Source of the DNA: Acidimicrobiaceae bacterium UBA7830
GTDB lineage: Bacteria; Actinomycetota; Acidimicrobiia; Acidimicrobiales; Ilumatobacteraceae
NCBI GenBank assembly: GCA_002501485.1
Contig: DLTS01000068.1
Span: 1 to 26,508 of the forward strand
Reading direction: 5' to 3'
Length of the DNA stretch: 26,508 bases
Every line of letters starts with the position of its first letter. Position 1 is the first letter of the stretch. The notes below the pieces were generated by a model. The model was not told where the DNA came from, did no database searches, and saw only the letters and a program-made list of their open reading frames with translations. Shown piece after piece: positions 1-7,203 of the stretch. Position numbers and translations under genes: made by a program.

Positions 1-1243
1 AGACGTTGGTGAGGCCGCTCGTCTGCACGATGAGGGCCGAAACGTAATCGTTGGAGCACTTGACGATCCGGGCACATATCACAATGCCCGCGTGGAGAAC
101 GCCGCTCTAGTCGTCGCAACTCAGAACGACCAGATCAACACCAACATCGCCTTTACTGTTCAAGAGATCGCCCCTGACACCACCATTCTTTCAAGTGCCA
201 ACGCCCCTGCATCCGTTGACATCCTTGAAATTGCAGGGGCTGACCATGTTGTACAACTTGGCAATATCCTCGGCTACGCAATGTCGGCAAGGGCACTCGG
301 CCTCGGCGGCAAAAGTCACCAAATTGGAAATTTTGCCGGCCTGCAAATCGCTGAGGCAGGCGTGGTTGGCACCGCTCTATCTGATCGTTCCCTTCAAGAA
401 ACTCAACTTCGATCACTGGTTGGCGTAGGAATTATTGGTGTCTGGGATCGTGGCGACTTCTCCGTAGCAACTGGAGAGACAAAATTGTGCGACTCGTCAA
501 TTCTGCTCCTCGCCGGCACAGCCAATCAGCTGGCTCGTTTTGACGAAGAGTTCGCTGTGCACTCTCCTACTGATTCGAAAGCAATCATCATTGGCGGTGG
601 TCGTGTTGGGCGGGCTGCAGCTCGCTCATTCATGTCGGAAGGCATCGATGTCACCATCATTGATCGTCTCGCTGAGCGCCGGCGTTCAAAACCGTCTTAT
701 GTGATCGGCGATGCTGCTGACCGGTCCGTTCTTGAGGCGGCCGGTATCGAAGATGCGGGAGCGATTCTGATCACTACTCATGACGACAACGTCAACGTTT
801 ATCTCACCCGTTATTGCCGGGGTCTGCGTCCCGATGCACGCATCGTCTCACGGTCAAACCTTGGGCGGAACGTGACAACCCTTTACCGAGCTGGTGCAGA
901 TGCTGTGCTCTCTTATGCGGGAACAGGCTCTGCAACGATCTGGAATCACTTCCGAGGTGATGAAACCCTCTTAGTCGCTCAAGGGCTCAACATGTTCCGG
1001 ACTCCAATTCCGCGTGAGCTCATTGGTTCAACTCTTGCTGATTCGCACATTTACCGTCGAACCAACTGCAACGTGGTCGCCATCGAACACGATGGCACGA
1101 TTCGCGGTAACCCGGATGCTCACGAGCCGTTGCCAGCCACTGGGGAGCTCCTCCTTGTGGGAACTGACACCGCCGAAGAAAAGTTTTCTCAGGTGTTCCC
1201 TCACGCGCGCCGCCGCCCACTTCTCACGCGTGGCCGGCGCTAA
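1..1243 (+). CDS. Dual-RCK (TrkA-N/TrkA-C) potassium channel or transport protein, 5'-truncated
   Basis: The reading frame is open from base 2 without a stop, so the gene begins upstream of the window; a GTG at 92 is internal, not the start. About 413 residues are visible. They read as the end of one Rossmann-type RCK-N domain, an RCK-C domain, a second RCK-N with the glycine-rich motif GGGRVGRAAAR (about residue 200 of the visible part), and a second RCK-C ending near the stop. Tandem RCK domains bind nucleotides and gate K+ channels or Trk/Ktr-type transporters on the cytoplasmic side of the membrane. The membrane pore, if fused, would lie off the left edge. Family assignment is firm; channel versus separate TrkA-like subunit cannot be decided here. 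Confidence 0.85.
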   Translation, partial: DVGEAARLHDEGRNVIVGALDDPGTYHNARVENAALVVATQNDQINTNIAFTVQEIAPDTTILSSANAPASVDILEIAGADHVVQLGNILGYAMSARALGLGGKSHQIGNFAGLQIAEAGVVGTALSDRSLQETQLRSLVGVGIIGVWDRGDFSVATGETKLCDSSILLLAGTANQLARFDEEFAVHSPTDSKAIIIGGGRVGRAAARSFMSEGIDVTIIDRLAERRRSKPSYVIGDAADRSVLEAAGIEDAGAILITTHDDNVNVYLTRYCRGLRPDARIVSRSNLGRNVTTLYRAGADAVLSYAGTGSATIWNHFRGDETLLVAQGLNMFRTPIPRELIGSTLADSHIYRRTNCNVVAIEHDGTIRGNPDAHEPLPATGELLLVGTDTAEEKFSQVFPHARRRPLLTRGRR

Positions 1244-1257
1244 AAGACGCAGTCTCC

Positions 1258-1288
1258 CGTTACGGCACCGCTAGCGGATCGCGTAACG
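1258..1288. terminator. Inverted repeat after the RCK gene, possible weak terminator
   Basis: Arms CGTTACG (1258-1264) and CGTAACG (1282-1288) are perfect reverse complements and enclose a second small palindrome, CCGCTAGCGG. The element lies 15 bases after the stop codon. No T-run follows, so a classic intrinsic terminator is not shown. Confidence 0.3.
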
Positions 1289-1322
1289 ATCATCGCGATG
1301 CCACGAACTACGGTGTCGATCT

Positions 1323-1595
1323 ATGCGAAAACTCTCACGTTTTGCCTGGTTGGTTATTGCGGTTCAGATCTTCTTCGTCGTAATCATGATCGCCATCTAT
1401 TCGGGCGGAGATTCTTGCGTCGCTGAAGAAAGCATTGAAGGACTTGTTGCGGAAATGATCTGCGACACAGCAGACGAATTGATTGCCCTTATGCTCTTCA
1501 TGACCGCCTTGTTTTTTTGGGCGATGTCAAATCTCGTTCTCGGGATCGTCGCAGTCCGTCGCCGGAAAAAGAAAGACAGCTCCTCAGTTAGTTGA
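1323..1595 (+). CDS. Small two-helix membrane protein, unknown function
   Basis: A 90-residue protein starting MRKLSRFAW. Hydrophobic segments lie at about residues 8-27 and 52-78, and a basic, serine-rich C-terminus (RRRKKKDSSS) probably faces the cytoplasm. The loop between the helices has two cysteines and is acidic. No Shine-Dalgarno is obvious. It converges on the DUF418 gene, and the two coding ends overlap by 12 bases. I do not recognise a family; coding is supported by the membrane topology and composition rather than by homology. Confidence 0.6.
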   Translation: MRKLSRFAWLVIAVQIFFVVIMIAIYSGGDSCVAEESIEGLVAEMICDTADELIALMLFMTALFFWAMSNLVLGIVAVRRRKKKDSSSVS

Positions 1596-2732
1596 GCGTC
1601 GGAACGGCTGGCGGCTCCGGTACGTTCCGCAGCGCCAAAGCCACTCGGCGGGGCCAAAACGAAAACGCTGCAACCACCACGGTGACCACCAAAGCTGTAA
1701 CGCCCAGATCAGCAGTATCCAAACAAAGATCATTGTTCTCGTGAGTTCAACCTCTTGAGCCAGAACAAAGAGCGTCGACAGACCGAGCACCGTCTGAGAG
1801 AGATAATTTGTCATTGCCATCCGGCCCGCAGCTTGCAGGCGTTGCTGCAGTTTGCTGACGTCGTTCTTCCAAAGAACAATTAACCCTATGTAACCGAGCG
1901 CCATCGGGATCGTGCCGAGTCCGAGAGGAATATGTCCGACCAAGGCCGTCCGCTCAGACCAGCTATCCACGATGTGAATCGCAACGCCGCCGCAAGTGAC
2001 TAGGAGCCCGACCCCCAAGCCCCAGCAGGCCATCTTCTTGTACATCTCTTGCGATCGTTGGCCCTGCACAATGTGGAGTCGATACAAACTCACTCCGATC
2101 AGCATCAACCCGATCGAACGTAAAATCGCATCGGCATAAAACCAGGTTAAAAGCTCGGATTCCAACAACGGAGTTCCTCCGGGAACCCAGTACTCGCCAA
2201 TTTGATAGCTGCCGTCGTTGACTCCAATCTGCACCAGCCATGCACTGAGAGAACCAATTACTACAAGCCCCACTCCCACTGCCATGAGAACTTTTGGTGA
2301 TCGCCGGTGAACTGCAAGCACGATGGGCGCAGATATCGCGTACGCAGTTAGTACATCACCAAACCAAAACCACGCATGAATAGTTCCGATAACGAACAGC
2401 AGCGTGAATCGCCAGAGGCTTAACCAGTACGGATGCGCTGTTTTCGAGCCGGCACGTTCCCAGAAAATAACGACCCCCACGCCAAAGAGCAGAGAGAACA
2501 ACGCCATCATTTTTTGCTCAATGAACAATTTTGATGCGATTCCGATGAACCAGTCGAATGGCTGCTCAGTTCCAACAGCGCGAACGTTGCTGTAGCCAGC
2601 AAAGTCGCTGAAACCCCACGTAAGAGCGTTCATGGGGAGAATGCCGAGGATTGCGATGCCTCGTATGAGATCTAATGACGTCACCCTTTCCTTTTGGGAA
2701 ACCGGTGCTGATCGAGAAGTTGTATTCGACAT
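1584..2732 (-). CDS. DUF418 (YeiB-like) polytopic membrane protein
   Basis: A 382-residue multi-spanning membrane protein. The N-terminal motif SLDLIRGIAILGILPMN (about residues 19-35) and the C-terminal GPAEWLWRCGTY followed by RQP are hallmarks of the DUF418/YeiB family, which is widespread and lacks a settled biochemical function; a transport role has been suggested. About 8-10 hydrophobic helices are visible between the two motifs. Length is normal for the family. The start at 2732 leaves a short hydrophilic N-terminus before the first helix; the Shine-Dalgarno is weak (GAAGG). Its 3' end overlaps the preceding convergent gene by 12 bases. Confidence 0.88.
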   Translation of the reverse strand: MSNTTSRSAPVSQKERVTSLDLIRGIAILGILPMNALTWGFSDFAGYSNVRAVGTEQPFDWFIGIASKLFIEQKMMALFSLLFGVGVVIFWERAGSKTAHPYWLSLWRFTLLFVIGTIHAWFWFGDVLTAYAISAPIVLAVHRRSPKVLMAVGVGLVVIGSLSAWLVQIGVNDGSYQIGEYWVPGGTPLLESELLTWFYADAILRSIGLMLIGVSLYRLHIVQGQRSQEMYKKMACWGLGVGLLVTCGGVAIHIVDSWSERTALVGHIPLGLGTIPMALGYIGLIVLWKNDVSKLQQRLQAAGRMAMTNYLSQTVLGLSTLFVLAQEVELTRTMIFVWILLIWALQLWWSPWWLQRFRFGPAEWLWRCGTYRSRQPFRRSTN

Positions 2733-2840
2733 TGTGGTGGCCTTCGGTGATCGAGTCGCTTGGCCTCTGCACCCTACTTCGTGCGATCGAACTCATTGGA
2801 TGACTCTCCGCAGCATCGACGCAGTGTCGCCAGCGTGGAA

Positions 2841-3371
2841 TTATCGGCGGCGCTTTTTTGCGGAGAACCAGATGTGCGACCCGAATTGATCTTCTTTCAC
2901 GGGCTCACCCGATGTGACAAACCAGTTGACTCCGGCGGTGACGGATTTCAGGTATTTGCGCATGAGTGGGCCGACAATGATGAAGCCCAGGAATTGGCGA
3001 AGTCCGGGTATCGGGCTCACCGGTCGGGGCCAGACTTCGATGGTGAGGCGGGTGTTCTCATCGTCGAGCGGGTCGAGACGCCACGAGACGTGGGAGGTTT
3101 CTTCGCCGATGGCGCCGATGTCGAGCTCGTAGCCGGTTCGGTCGGTCCAGTGAGTGAAATGACGGTGGTACACCCAGCCACTCCGGTAATGCACTTCGTC
3201 GTGTGCTCCTACGCCTGGCCAGGCTGACACGGGATTGCTGGAGCAGAACGGGTGAACGTTCTCGAGATTTCCAGCAGTTGAGATGACCTCCCAAACACGA
3301 TCAAGGCTGGCGTTGATGGCTGTGCTTATCCGCACCGGACGTCCGCTCGTCGAAGAGCCTCGGAGGTTCAT
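2841..3371 (-). CDS. SRPBCC (START/Bet v1-like) family protein
   Basis: A 176-residue protein with the typical SRPBCC opening: a short beta-strand (VRISTAINAS), then a helix with RVWEVIS and an NLENVHPF-like segment, then alternating strands and a long C-terminal helix around residues 140-155 (LKSVTAGVNWFV). Family members form a hydrophobic ligand-binding pocket and act as polyketide cyclases, lipid carriers or stress proteins; the ligand cannot be predicted here. It ends in a very basic tail (AKKRRR). It lies 108 bases upstream of the DUF418 gene on the same strand, so the two could be co-transcribed. Confidence 0.75.
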   Translation of the reverse strand: MNLRGSSTSGRPVRISTAINASLDRVWEVISTAGNLENVHPFCSSNPVSAWPGVGAHDEVHYRSGWVYHRHFTHWTDRTGYELDIGAIGEETSHVSWRLDPLDDENTRLTIEVWPRPVSPIPGLRQFLGFIIVGPLMRKYLKSVTAGVNWFVTSGEPVKEDQFGSHIWFSAKKRRR

Positions 3372-3410
3372 CTCTCAACTTTGGCTCAAAACTATGTTCG
3401 GCCTTGCACG

Positions 3411-3563
3411 CTACTCATCGAGCGCAGCCCGAAGTTCTGAGGGATTGATACCGACAAGGTAGGCATTCTCGTTGTCGTACGTGCTGAAGGCGGAGATATA
3501 GAAGGAGCCGTTCGTAGGAAGTTTTGGCTGGAGGACGCTGTCACATGTTGCGACGATCTGACA
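3411..3563 (-). pseudogene. Orphan C-terminal coding fragment, about 50 codons, no start codon
   Basis: Between the amidase stop and the SRPBCC start, the minus strand has an open frame ending in TAG at 3411-3413. Its translation looks protein-like (KLPTNGSFYISAFSTYDNEN, then LVGINPSELRAALDE). It is closed upstream by TAA at 3564-3566 and contains no ATG, GTG or TTG start. It is in a different frame from the amidase. It may be the remnant of a lost or truncated gene, or a chance open frame. Confidence 0.3.
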
Positions 3564-3568
3564 TTACG

Positions 3569-4948
3569 TCAGGGCTTGGGTGCGACAAGCGGCCATGGAC
3601 GTTCGCGCTCCATCCACAGTCCGATGTCGAGGAGTTGTTGTTCGCTGTGATGCCGGCCGATGATCTGCAGCCCGACTGGGCATTCGTCAACGCTTCCTGC
3701 TGGTATCGAGATCGCTGGATTTCCTGCGATATTGGCGGGGAACGTGAGGCGACCGTTATTTCGTGCGCCGGCCACGAGCCCACCGAAGGTGTCAGGTAGT
3801 GGTCCTTCGGCGTTGAACGCAATGTCGGGGTTTGAGGCTGTGATCACGAAGTCAACGTCATTGAAGATGTCGGCCATCCGCTCAACAACAGCCATGCGGC
3901 GTTCCTCAATGCGGGCTCGGCCGTCTTCGTTGTAGAGGCCTTCGGTGTAGCGAAGGCCGGCCCGAATTTCAGGGGTGAGATCACCTTCACATGCTGGCCA
4001 GCGATCACCGAGCTCTGCTCGAATAGCGATCACTCCGCTGATCGACCATGCCGCACCCATTGATGGGAGCGTGGAGTCGATCTCTTGTTCGCGCATACCG
4101 AATCCATTGATGATTTCGGCGGCGGCGTCGGCGAGTACATCCCACATTGCGGGTGAGACGGTGGCACCGCCCCAGTCGGGGATCACTGCAACGCGGGACC
4201 CATGCAAGGTCTCGGAAAGTGTCCCGAGTTGAGTTTCCCAGCCGGTCACTTTCGGCAAGCTCAAGGTGTCTCGCGGATCGAAACCATTCGTCACGTCAAA
4301 CCAGCGGGCTGTATCTCGTATCGATCGTGTCAAGCTGCCAATGGAGACGGTGAGGTTGCCAACAAGGGTTTTCGGGCTGCGGGGGATGCGGCCAAATGTT
4401 CCTTTCAGCCCGACGAGCCCGCAGAAGCCCGCTGGGATGCGAATCGAACCGCCGCCGTCGCCTCCGGTTGCGATTGGCACGAGGCCACCTGCGACTGCGG
4501 ATGCTGAACCTCCGGATGATCCGCCCGGTGTTCGCGACAGGTCCCAAGGGTTACGGGTTACACCGTTGAGCACCGTACGTGTGAGGTTCACTCCGCCGAA
4601 TTCGCTTGAGGTGGTCAAACCGACCGGTATCGCTCCAGCGCCGATTGATCGGGACACCATGGTTGATGTGTGCTCGGCTACTCGGTCGGCGAGCACTGCG
4701 CTTGCTTCGGTATAAGGCCAACCCTTCACGGCGTCGAGTTCTTTCACGCCAAGAGGAACTCCCCCGAAGGGCGCCTGCACATCAGCATTTGTTGCTGCTG
4801 TGAGTGCGCCCTCTTCATCAATGAAACTGAACGCATTGAGAGTGCTTGAGGCGATCTCAGAGAGCGTTTCGCTCATGACCTCTGCAGGGTGAAGTTGACC
4901 GCTTCGGAACTGATCGACAAGCCCGCATGCGTCTCCGTCCCATGTCAT
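3569..4948 (-). CDS. Amidase signature (AS) family hydrolase
   Basis: A 459-residue enzyme of normal length for the amidase-signature family, which hydrolyses carboxamides through a Ser-cisSer-Lys triad. The catalytic Lys is K69 (PLGVKELD), the cis-Ser is S144 in PGGSSGGSAS, and the nucleophile is S168 in GGDGGGSIRIPA. The 24-residue spacing between the two serines is canonical. The start at 4948 is supported by a strong Shine-Dalgarno (AAGGAGG) about 7 bases upstream. No signal peptide is visible, so it should be cytoplasmic. There is no partner such as GatB or GatC nearby, so a GatA role is unlikely. The substrate is unknown. Confidence 0.92.
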   Translation of the reverse strand: MTWDGDACGLVDQFRSGQLHPAEVMSETLSEIASSTLNAFSFIDEEGALTAATNADVQAPFGGVPLGVKELDAVKGWPYTEASAVLADRVAEHTSTMVSRSIGAGAIPVGLTTSSEFGGVNLTRTVLNGVTRNPWDLSRTPGGSSGGSASAVAGGLVPIATGGDGGGSIRIPAGFCGLVGLKGTFGRIPRSPKTLVGNLTVSIGSLTRSIRDTARWFDVTNGFDPRDTLSLPKVTGWETQLGTLSETLHGSRVAVIPDWGGATVSPAMWDVLADAAAEIINGFGMREQEIDSTLPSMGAAWSISGVIAIRAELGDRWPACEGDLTPEIRAGLRYTEGLYNEDGRARIEERRMAVVERMADIFNDVDFVITASNPDIAFNAEGPLPDTFGGLVAGARNNGRLTFPANIAGNPAISIPAGSVDECPVGLQIIGRHHSEQQLLDIGLWMERERPWPLVAPKP

Positions 4949-5147
4949 CGCAACCCTCCTTCACGTGCTGGTGTGTGAGTTCACGGTAGTGAGGTGCATG
5001 GTGCTCCCCCGACACGAACCGACCGTTATCCGAGTGAGCATGCTTCCTGCAGATATGTACAAATGCCGTATACCGGTGCCGGCAAGAACTCCGATTGGTG
5101 ACATCTGTTGTATCGCCCAATGGCTGAATGAGCCGAATGTTCCTGTC

Positions 5148-5462
5148 ATGGCAGACTGCATGCAGGGCGGAAATGGTTCTCACGCACCACAATCTGCGGC
5201 TGCGCTTCGGTCATCGGCTTGGTTGCTCGAGCACATCTCTGCACAAGCTCCACAGTTGTCGCTTGGTGATGAGCGGTCAAAGCAACTCTTTCAGAAACTC
5301 GTCGACAATTATCACCGGGCCCGGCAGTTGATCGCCGAGTCGCTAGGAGTTTCCGATGAGCGGGGTTTTGCCGCCCATGTTCCCTTGGCGATTGACCCAA
5401 CTCCGCAAGGTCTTGCGATGAATGCTCGTCGAGCATCTCGTTGGATCGGTATTGCTCTCTGA
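5148..5462 (+). CDS. Hypothetical protein, about 104 residues
   Basis: The frame is open from 4965, but the convincing part begins at the ATG at 5148 (MADCMQGGNG). It contains a helical middle (SSAWLLEHISAQAPQL, then KQLFQKLVDNYHRARQLIAE) and a C-terminal part (LAIDPTPQGLAMNARRASRW). The region before 5148 reads as an unstructured, Cys- and Pro-rich translation and is probably the divergent intergenic region with the amidase. No clear Shine-Dalgarno supports either start. It converges with the lipoprotein gene at 5494. I do not recognise a family. Confidence 0.5.
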   Translation: MADCMQGGNGSHAPQSAAALRSSAWLLEHISAQAPQLSLGDERSKQLFQKLVDNYHRARQLIAESLGVSDERGFAAHVPLAIDPTPQGLAMNARRASRWIGIAL

Positions 5463-5478
5463 TCTCACCGCTCTCGGT

Positions 5479-5493
5479 CGCTCCTCCGGAGCG
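5479..5493. terminator. Hairpin between convergent genes, candidate bidirectional terminator
   Basis: CGCTCC-TCC-GGAGCG is a perfect 6-bp stem with a 3-base loop. It lies in the 31-base gap between the stop at 5462 (plus strand) and the stop of the minus-strand gene at 5494. There is no T-run on either side, so termination efficiency is uncertain. Confidence 0.4.
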
Positions 5494-6480
5494 TCACGTA
5501 ACGACTGTTGATTCGAGGGCGTTCGACGCAACCTGTCGGATGTCAACTTCGTAGTTGTCGACCATTGCGACGTCGAGTGGGTCTATGCCGTAAATGGCGT
5601 TGAGCCAGATCAACGTTCCGACGTCTTTTGCGAGTAGCCCGGCGTGACCCTTTTCGTCAGTGAAGATTGAAGTTGCTCGAGGGCCGATGAGCGACTCAAT
5701 CTCAGGGAGCTCCCCGAGTTCGAACATTTCTCTGAGTTCGTATATCGCAGCACCGTGGTAGAAGGTGAAAACGTCTGCGCCTCCGAGGTCGGCGCCCAGT
5801 TGTTCCCCGAACGCATGGAATGCTAAGAACCCTTCATCTGTTCGTTCTCGGTGCTCCGCAGCGTCATTAAAGTTTCTTGGGAAGTCGACCCATGGCATTG
5901 CGAGACCTATTCGCGTATCTGGGTTTTGGGCAAGCGCGTATTCAGCGATTTCCAGTTCAGCCCAACTGTTAGTGACGCCGCTTGCCAATAGGTCCTGCGA
6001 ACAGCAGATCATGACGAGGATGTCAACGGTGCCTGTATCGAGCGTTTCTTTGATTTTGACTTGGACGTTCGGGTTCTCCCACATCGCTTGTGGTGCTCCT
6101 CTTTCCCCGCCGCGAGAAACGATGAGTTGGCTGTGCCCGTCAATGCCGGCAAGTTCGGCGGCATTCTCCATATTTTCGGCGAATGGCCGCCCGAAGCTGT
6201 GCCCCATGTAGAGAACTTCGAGACCTACAACTCCTGTTGAAAATTCGTGGTGAGTGTCTTTGACATCGTCTCCTGCCGGAGCCAACTGGGCTTTGACGGA
6301 GCTTCCTGTCGACTCAAGTAATTCGACCTCGTTCAATGCTGGTCTTGTTGTCGTTGGAGTTGGATAATGCTCTGACCCCTCTCGATCTGACGGCGGACTA
6401 CAACTTGAGGTTGCGATCGTTACGAGGGCGATAAGAACGAGTGCTTTACGCGCAGTTACTCTCGACTTTGAATTCGGCAT
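5494..6480 (-). CDS. Secreted lipoprotein with an SGNH-hydrolase-like fold
   Basis: A 328-residue protein. A basic N-terminus and hydrophobic stretch end in a lipobox-like ATSSC (Cys27), so it is probably lipid-anchored outside the membrane. A Thr/Pro-rich linker follows. The segment LYMGHSFG (Ser95) resembles block I of SGNH/GDSL-type esterases, and DEKGHAG near residues 275-281 (Asp275, His279) resembles block V. The Asp-His spacing is one residue longer than the usual DxxH, so catalytic competence is not assured. Such enzymes deacylate sugars, lipids or cell-wall glycans. It is divergent from the tetR-like gene, sharing a 132-base control region that contains a dyad. Confidence 0.6.
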   Translation of the reverse strand: MPNSKSRVTARKALVLIALVTIATSSCSPPSDREGSEHYPTPTTTRPALNEVELLESTGSSVKAQLAPAGDDVKDTHHEFSTGVVGLEVLYMGHSFGRPFAENMENAAELAGIDGHSQLIVSRGGERGAPQAMWENPNVQVKIKETLDTGTVDILVMICCSQDLLASGVTNSWAELEIAEYALAQNPDTRIGLAMPWVDFPRNFNDAAEHRERTDEGFLAFHAFGEQLGADLGGADVFTFYHGAAIYELREMFELGELPEIESLIGPRATSIFTDEKGHAGLLAKDVGTLIWLNAIYGIDPLDVAMVDNYEVDIRQVASNALESTVVT

Positions 6481-6510
6481 GTTTTGAGACTTCGACCGAA
6501 ACGTAAGAAA

Positions 6511-6533
6511 ATGTCTTTTAAAGAGAAAGACAT
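6511..6533. promoter_or_regulatory. Perfect dyad, candidate operator for the adjacent TetR regulator
   Basis: ATGTCTTT (6511-6518), a 7-base spacer, then AAAGACAT (6526-6533): a perfect 8+8 inverted repeat 23 bases long. It lies in the region between the divergent lipoprotein gene (start 6480) and the tetR-like gene (preferred start 6613). Size and position fit a TetR-family operator that would control both directions; binding is inference. Confidence 0.5.
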
Positions 6534-6612
6534 CGGTAAGAGGTTTTTAAGGGTCTGTCCACAGCTGAACAATCCAAGTACATTTGCAGATGTGACAGTT
6601 GTGAGATCTGAA

Positions 6613-7203
6613 ATGCCATCCGATCAGCGACTTCTTGCGCGTCGCGAGAGAGCTGACCGTGAACGCTCTGAGGTCAGGGCCCGAATTCTTCGATCTGCTC
6701 GAAATACTCTTCGCGAAGGATCAATGTTCGATCTCACGATAATGAGCCTTGCTTCTGATGTCGGGGTTAGTCGCCAAACGATCTATCGACATTTCCCCAC
6801 TGTGCAAGACGTGTTTCGTGCACTTTCTGACGAAGTTATTGCGGATGTTTACTCGAACCTGCCCGATCTCCCATTTAGCGACCCCGGTTACATTACGGCG
6901 TTCGTCGATATGGCAGTCAAAACGTTTTGTGCTGATTCACAGGTGGTTCGAGTGCTGGTTTTGACCTCAGCGATTGGTCGCGCAACAGGTGATTGGGTGC
7001 AGATCGATCCGGAACAGGTCCTTTGCTCGGCGCTCACAGAGATGCCAGTAGTCCATCGCCCGATCTCTCCTGATCCAAAAGTGGCTGCACGGGTTCTCAT
7101 CACCTATTTTCGGGGTGCCCTTTACGGGTGGGCTGCGGGATTTCTCACCGATAACGAGTTCGAACAAGAGGTTCGAAAGGCAGGATTACTCGTAATCGCA
7201 TGA
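6613..7203 (+). CDS. TetR/AcrR-family transcriptional regulator
   Basis: From the preferred ATG at 6613 the protein has 196 residues, the usual TetR length. The frame is open from 6484, but those extra codons would cover the dyad and read as low-quality protein. An Arg-rich helix (residues 5-30) leads into the helix-turn-helix at about residues 41-62 (LASDVGVSRQTIYRHFP), which matches the family pattern. The C-terminal ligand-binding and dimer domain is divergent, so the inducer is unknown. Its stop overlaps the next start (ATGA at 7200-7203), indicating co-transcription with the surface-protein genes. It is probably autoregulatory. Confidence 0.88.
   Translation: MPSDQRLLARRERADRERSEVRARILRSARNTLREGSMFDLTIMSLASDVGVSRQTIYRHFPTVQDVFRALSDEVIADVYSNLPDLPFSDPGYITAFVDMAVKTFCADSQVVRVLVLTSAIGRATGDWVQIDPEQVLCSALTEMPVVHRPISPDPKVAARVLITYFRGALYGWAAGFLTDNEFEQEVRKAGLLVIA

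Noticed and set aside
6484..6612. N-terminal extension of the TetR-family protein
   Set aside because: The extra 43 codons cover a perfect dyad and give an atypical N-terminus; the ATG at 6613 gives the usual family length.
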